Positions 58,014 to 64,000 of a stretch of 64,000 nucleotides of DNA are shown here, one piece after another. Location of the stretch: assembly GCA_036172665.1 (NCBI GenBank), contig CM069876.1:45477001-45541000 (forward strand), in the 5' to 3' direction. Under the pieces are notes generated by a model that saw only the letters and a list, made by a program, of their open reading frames with translations, was not told where the DNA came from and did no database searches. The stretch comes from Prosopocoilus inquinatus (lineage: Eukaryota > Arthropoda > Insecta > Coleoptera > Lucanidae). The translations under genes were made by a program, and so were the position numbers. Numbering within the stretch: position 1 is the first letter of the stretch; each line of letters opens with the position of its first letter.

Positions 58014-59304
58014 GGAAACTACAGGTTAAATAAATTCATTGCGCCTGTGTTCCAAAACAGATGCTGGTGTTTTCCGGTCATGCGAACGCGTCGCTTACTT
58101 TGCAACAATTCGTTTATAATTTCCATTTAAAATATAAAATAAAGAAAGTTTCGTAGATTTTTGCAACATCCGGGACCAATTACATTTATTAACATAGGTT
58201 GTCTTATAACCAGGGAAAAGAAATCGGCCCATTTGATCCGCGACAATAATTTCTGCCGAGTGCGAGCACTCACGATGTACTCTTTCCCCTCCCACCCTAT
58301 AACAATTAAAGGCATTGGATTCGCGGAAGGTGTAGATAGTATGTACATTCCGCGTTAAAAACATCCAACACCAAGTGGGCTCAACTCTTTTCCCTGCTCA
58401 TAACAATTCACATCTGTTCAAGCGGTTCCCAACATTTTTCATATTTTTTTTTCTTTGATTTAGGTGTCTTTTTGTCACTATTTATTAAAGTCGTGCACAA
58501 ATTTCGAAAATTTAAATATGACCATGACTGTACGTACCTAAGGGAAGTATTAACATCTCATTGGTCACAAAAATCGAAACACAATTAATTTCTTTTCGGC
58601 GGAGCGCGCGAAAGAATGTCAAGTTTTGGTTTGAATTAAAAATAAAATTTCCCAAACGAAAAGCGAAGGCATGGGGAAGAGGGGGGGGGGGATTAAATCA
58701 TGTAGACGAACGACGTGCCCCTTTAGTCAAGAAGCCATCTAGATATGCTAGTTAATCGATTGCTAATCAAATAAAATAAAATAAAATCGAATATGAGCCA
58801 CGTGCTCAAAAACACTTTTCTTTCTGTGCTTCTAATTAATAAAAATTTTGTTTCAAAAAAAATATATCCACAGGTTTAATGACTTCTCAAAAATAAAAAA
58901 AAATAAAAAAATGTTATCGATTATAACTGCGTTTCAGAAATATAAACATTCAATTTAAATAAAATTAAACTAGCTTGACAACTTTTTTCAACTACCTCTG
59001 CGTGTAGTTATATTTTTTTTTTCTTTCTGTTGTTTTAATACCACCGTCGTTATTCATCGATCAAACGAAAAAAAAAAGAAGCGAAGGTCATTTTCTGGTT
59101 AATTCTCGCATAACAATGTTAGGATTTTTGCTGTTGAAATTCGACGAGCATGATCTAATTCATCCTGCCAACTAAACCTACGATGACCTCAACTTAACGG
59201 TTACTTTCGCAAAATGCTGTTTCGCCTTTTTTTAAACACACATTCTTCTTAAATCCACTTTATAACTACTCTCCGTTTTGTACTAAGCTTTTGGAACTAC
59301 ATGG
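56180..59304. other. Intron of the SLC36-like gene; decayed hAT relative inside
   Basis: 56740-57870 read backwards resembles 31100-32100. Shared words include GAAGACTTG, GGGGTCTTTCA and AAAAGACGATCG with AATAAAATCGAA. A (GA)n microsatellite spans 57981-58011 and a G-run lies at 58680-58691. No further SLC36 exon could be recognised. Confidence 0.55.
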
Positions 59305-59374
59305 GTACAGTCGCGAGCGCAAAAAACGAGACGTTCGAAACTAGGAGCTATAAAAAATGCACTCGCGACTGTAC
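59305..59374. mobile_element. Tiny inverted-repeat element (70 bp)
   Basis: GTACAGTCGCGAG and CTCGCGACTGTAC are reverse complements. It has the same end family as 8360-8480. It abuts, and shares GTAC with, the foldback that follows. Confidence 0.7.
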
Positions 59375-61164
59375 GGAGTGGACCATTTTTGATGGTTTTA
59401 CAGGGTTTCTCACTTATTTATAGGAATAGAAGAAAACCCTTTTCGTGACCCAGTGCTACTTTTTCAAGAAAAACTCAGTGGAGAAAACAAAAGTTAGCTA
59501 TCTCCATTCGTTCGGGAAATATCGGCAGAAAACGAATTTTTCCGAAAAATTATTTTTCACAATATCTCAGCTGTTTGACAAGATATTTTGAAAATTCAAA
59601 AACTGTTTTATTCAGAAATTAATGTAGATTTCGCTGACGTTATTGTCTTTTGTAAAAACTGCGCCAGTTCTGCGAAACGGACTAAAACTTTCTAATTTTA
59701 AATGGAAACCGTAGTTGGCTATGACACAAATAAATTGCTTATTTAATGAGGTTTTCAAAAATATAAGGTTTGATATAATTATTTTTATAAATAACAAAGA
59801 TACTTATTATTTTTTATTTTTCGGTAGCTAACAAGCCATCCATGACACCAAAAACAAAAAATATAGTTCAATTGTTTTCCCAAAAATCAATTATGATTAA
59901 GTAAAACGGTTAATTTAAGTCAATAAATAAATAGCTTCATATATCTATCTGAAACTGACATAAAATCACAAGAACGTAAAAATGGATTAACTCCATTTGA
60001 ACATTTGTTTAATTATTAATGTGAATAGTTAAGAGATTTTTGTAAATTTTAAATTGCATAAGTTAGTGCATTTCTTTAAGAAATAATAATTTCCTTATTT
60101 TGTAGTACTTAGCACGCTATCTATGACAATAAAAACAAAAGAAAATTCAGTTGTTTTCCTCAAAAATCTATTATTAGAATAAATAATACAGGTAATTAAA
60201 TTTAACAAAATAAATATCTAATGCTATTAGAGAACTCATAAAACTACAAGTAATGTAAATATGGATTAACTGTTAATGCAGCTTTGAAGAATTATATGTT
60301 ATATGTTCCTTTGAAATTATTAAATCTTAAATTTTATATTATCAAAAATTCTTAGATATGTTTATTTCACTTCTATCCGCGATTACATTTATTAATATAC
60401 AAAAGTTCTTGAAAGCATTATTAAACTTAGGAAATATCCGACAATTCAATTATTTCTTAAAGAAATGTACTAACTTATGCAATTTAAAATTTATAAAAAT
60501 CTCTTAACTATTCACATTAATAATTAAAGAAATGTTCAAATGGAGTTAATCCATTTTTACGTTCTTGTGATTTTATGTCAGTTTCTGGTAGATATATGAA
60601 GCAATTTATTTATTGAATTAAATTAACCGTTTTACTTAATCATAATTGATTTTTGGGAAAACAATTGAACTATATTTTTTGTTTTTGGTGTCATGGATGG
60701 CTTGTTAGCTACCGGAAAATAAAAAATAATAAGTATCTTTATTATTTCAAAAAATAATTATATCAAACTTTATATTTTTGAAAACCTCATTAAATAAGCA
60801 ATTTATTTGTGTCATAGCCAACTACGGTTTCCATTTAAAATTAGAAAGTTATAGTCCGTTTCGCAGAACTGGCGCAGTTTTTACAAAAGACAATAACGTC
60901 AGCGAAATCTACATTAATTTCTGAATAAAACAGTTTTTGAATTTTCAAAATATCTTGTCAAACAGCTGAGATATTGTGAAAAATAATTTTTCGGAAAAAT
61001 TCGTTTTCTGCCGATATTTCCCGAACGAATGGAGATAGCTAACTTTTGTTTTCTCCACTGAGTTTTTCTTGAAAAAGTAGCACTGGGTCACGAAAACGGT
61101 TTTCTTCTATTCCTATAAATAACTGAGAGACCCTGTAAAACCATCAAAAATGGACCACACTGTA
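59371..61164. mobile_element. Large foldback element (1.8 kb)
   Basis: The outer ends (GGACCATTTTTGATGGTTTT, left) mirror AAAACCATCAAAAATGGACC on the right. The arms run about 715 bp each, to about 60092 and from 60450, with only scattered differences, and leave a loop of some 360 bp. No transposase frame. High arm identity suggests recent formation or ongoing arm-to-arm conversion. Confidence 0.85.
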
Positions 61165-61748
61165 CACAATTGCGCATTCGTCCTCCTTTCAGTTAGTTCG
61201 ATACGTAAAATTTTACTTATTCAGATTTATCGCTTAAGTTCCGGTTAAAAAGAAAACTTCCTAGGTAAGTTTGGAAAGGAGATTAATGTGTGTGCGAGTA
61301 GTAGGTGTAGAAAATAAACAATTGCACAGATTGTTTCAATATCAAAACAAAAAAGTGAATCATAAATGATGAATAGGTTCAGCTTTGCAATATGATATTT
61401 TTATAATAAATAAAGCGAGTTATTATTTTTTTTTGTTAATAGAAAGTTACACGCTGTACGCGTGTGAAAATTATTCGAATTAATTTGAATTTCCCGCCTT
61501 TTATTTTATTTTCTATAAAGTTGGTGAAATGCATGTGACTTAAGTATGGGTGTCACAGGAATATAATAAAAACAATTCGCTTATCAACAAATGTAATAAG
61601 ATTATTAATAATTAATTAACACAGCGATATTTTAAATATTTGAATTCAGAACATTTTGATGATTAATTTTTTTCACGGAAGCCACACGAAGCAAATAAAA
61701 ATCACTAGATGGAGACGCGGCAAATTCGAATTTTCTTTTTCGCTCCTA

Positions 61749-61918
61749 TACCTTATTTTTTAATTCGGAGGAGTACTTTGAAATTCTGGCGCTAAAAACG
61801 CACTTTGCCATTGGTCAAACGAGCTTCGTCAATGGTCAATTCCGGCCAGCTACCAATGACAAAGCTCGTTTTTACCGCCACAATTTCAAAGTACTCCTCC
61901 GAATTAAAAAATAAGGTA
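61749..61918. mobile_element. TA-flanked MITE (170 bp), full copy
   Basis: CCTTATTTTTTAATTCGGAG, GAGTACTTTGAAATT and GGCG pair with their reverse complements at the right end. TA lies directly outside both ends, as in Tc1/mariner insertions. The truncated copy at 23644-23763 belongs to the same family. Confidence 0.85.
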
Positions 61919-64000
61919 TAACGTCTTTGAATTTTATTCAATCGGTCGTGATGGCAATCCACGTGCTTTTTTTTTCTTAAGGTTTGCGGCGACGTCGTTG
62001 TGTTCAAGCGGAAAGCCGATAATTTTCTCATTAAACTCCATTAAAAATTATTATGGATGCAAGTAGCGCTCCCACGTCGCGTACTTGACATTATTCCGTT
62101 TCGCGGAGAACGCGCGCGCGATATTATTTAATTAGGGCCGTCGCAGGATGCATTCATTCAATTATTGCACTTCGTATTCATTTGTTTTCTCCCAAAAACG
62201 GGGAGGAAAGCACACACGTGCTTGAAATCTTCAAGTTGTACAGAACTTTTCAGTTTTTAAGTGGATTCGTTGAGGAGGACCAGTCAGTTGACCTGCTTAG
62301 TATCTTCATTTGACCGCATTTTAGGGTTTCATAAAACAGTGAATTCATTTAAAAATGCTGGAGCACGTCTTGCTGTGTCCACATGCATCTATCCACAGCA
62401 ATAGAAGTTTCTTCGTAGGGTTTATTAGCTTGGATATCTATGGCAAGAGTAAGATCCGTACCCGTCATGTTTTCTTACGCAAGAAACCTTCTTAAAGATT
62501 AATTTGAACATTTTGAATGCCGCGTGATACTTAATAATCTTAGGAAAAGATAAATAAACAATTTGTTTGCTCTGTAACCATAGCAACTAACATAAAGGTC
62601 TCAATATTTCCTGTATTTTTAAAAATCGTAAAAAAAAAATAATACGGAAAAAGCCTTTAACGACAGATATCGACAACCCTATATCATTGAAAAGAGAATT
62701 AATTTGCGCATCTAATAATGATAAAAGTTATATGGCATTCCAATTAAAAAAAAAATAGTTATCGTAGCTTGAATATTCTCAAGTTTATTATGTTTTTCTT
62801 AAAGAACTTATGTTGCTAGAATATTTTCTTTACAGTGTAACTCAAAAAGCGTTTCAAGACGAAACTTTTGCAAAAAACCACAAGTCCCTAACGTCATTTG
62901 TTCGGAGGATATTTGCATTTGTTTGAGGTACTGCAAGAGCGATAATTTTTTTAAAAAGTTGAATAACGCGAAAAAGGTTTAGATTAGACCACATATATGG
63001 TACACAAGGTCACATTAAAATTCAATCCAGAACCCGAAAATGTAAAAATATATAGGGCGTTCCATTTAAAATAACGAAGTGACCTAACGCCCAGGCTAAA
63101 CGGAACACTCTGTATACGTCAAACTAATTTTAAAATATGCTCCACACGATCCTGTGAAACTTTCGTTTGAAACATTTTTTTCGTAAAATTAATAACTAAG
63201 GAGGTATGAAAGAATCCGCCTTAAGTGGGACACCCTGTACGTAGATTAGAAAAATGAGACGAATTCCAATCGAATGTTTCCATCATAAGCAAATAAAACA
63301 AAAGACGATCAAAGCAAGAAACAAAAATGGTCAACGACTTGCGAACAAGTAACAAACTTACGTCACAAAATAAGTGAATAGTGATGACGAACAAAAAACG
63401 TTCGAGCTTTTCTTTCCCTTATAAAAGAAAAACAAAACAATCGATTATGAAATAAATTTAGAATAATGGTGTTTTCATCAAAATAAACAAACACAAAAAA
63501 CAATATTCTGTCATCGCTAATTTAAAGCAGATACCATCGTGAAATGATGAAATTATTTAAGTATTTATTTTAGAGGGAGTATTAAACCTTGCGTCGTTCA
63601 GTTAGTTATTAGAAAGTCACAAACCTGTTAACCCCCCACATGAGAGAGTAAGAAATACAAGTACAATAAAATACCGACAATCCTGATATACTTTTTTTTT
63701 AACTTAAACTATAGCAGTTTATATGTAAATCGCATTTATACGCAAACTCGGATACCTCGGGTTAGAATTTTTTTTTTTCATTGAAAAAATGATTTTATAA
63801 ATTTTCTCATACAACAATTTTCTCTACAACAATTTAACAGCAATGCATGCCACTGATCTGTTTTTATTTTTTGTTAATTATTTTTGACAAGTTCTATTTA
63901 ATTGTGTTTTAATTACTACTTATCATTAATACCAACTTATTGCTTTATCTGAAGTTCGCGAGCGAAAAACGTGTCAAGGACCATTGCGCTTTTTAAATTC
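61919..64000. other. No exon seen; probable SLC36 intron sequence
   Basis: Contains a CG-rich stretch near 62075-62140, and a segment from about 63050 (TAGGGCGTTCCATTTAAAAT) to 63240 (GGGACACCCTGTAC) that looks like another GGGTGTCCC-ended element. Nothing coding was recognised to the right edge. Confidence 0.4.

Noticed and set aside
58095..58364. ORFs on both strands near 58.2 kb, tested as SLC36 exon 4
   Set aside because: No match to the expected membrane segments and no suitable acceptor phase.
1..64000. CRISPR arrays, bacterial operons, tRNA or rRNA genes
   Set aside because: The tandem repeats lack unique spacers of constant length. No complete tRNA cloverleaf was recognised, and the tRNA-Lys-like words are only 3' ends. 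Genes are spliced and eukaryotic.

Overview
The window looks like a piece of an AT-rich insect nuclear genome, most like a beetle. The reasons are intron/exon gene structure with GT-AG sites, many short inverted-repeat DNA elements, truncated non-LTR retrotransposons, hAT-type ends, and an insect-type SLC36 transporter. No bacterial, viral or organellar gene organisation is visible. Most of the sequence is non-coding and repeat-derived, and nearly all apparent open frames lie in T-rich or A-rich repeats.

Two genes can be read with confidence. The first is a three-exon minus-strand gene (CDS parts 27173-27224, 22927-23360 and 20614-20766). It encodes a 212-residue, highly charged protein that I do not recognise. 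The second is the 5' part of a plus-strand proton-coupled amino-acid transporter gene of the SLC36/pathetic type (CDS parts 54065-54171, 55532-55618 and 56029-56179), which runs off the right edge inside a large intron. Three small GC-rich islands carry plausible but unproven exons or promoters: 11.40-11.66 kb, 16.09-16.19 kb and 41.64-42.03 kb.

Layout by region. 0-2.5 kb: a 135-bp tandem repeat and a direct duplication. 3.0-7.6 kb: a long array whose units end in a GGGACACCCTGTA-type motif, interrupted by a T-rich array. 8.4-10.7 kb: a small inverted-repeat element, a duplicated mini-ORF, and a degenerate array repeating the nuclear-receptor-like site TCAAGGTCA. 12.2-16.1 kb: a T-rich array built on CTTTTGTTT. 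17.5-18.8 kb: a hAT-like element. 20.6-27.4 kb: the unknown gene, with oppositely oriented CTTTTGTTT arrays in its two introns and tRNA-Lys-like primer sites in intron 2.

28.9-37.0 kb: a very large inverted repeat carrying phased CACGTG arrays in both arms, a hAT element in the spacer, and an insertion with eight CTCF-like cores in the right arm. 38.2-41.5 kb: small elements and two further tandem families. 43.1-43.6 and 50.9-51.4 kb: non-LTR retrotransposon 3' ends. 45.8-46.8 kb: a 177-bp satellite with dimeric order. 54-56.2 kb: SLC36 exons. 59.3-61.2 kb: a 1.8-kb foldback element.

The more unusual feature of the window is how many non-coding arrays re-use a short transcription-factor-like word (TCAAGGTCA, CACGTG, AGATGGCGCT, CTTTTGTTT). 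Whether any of them is functional is inference only.
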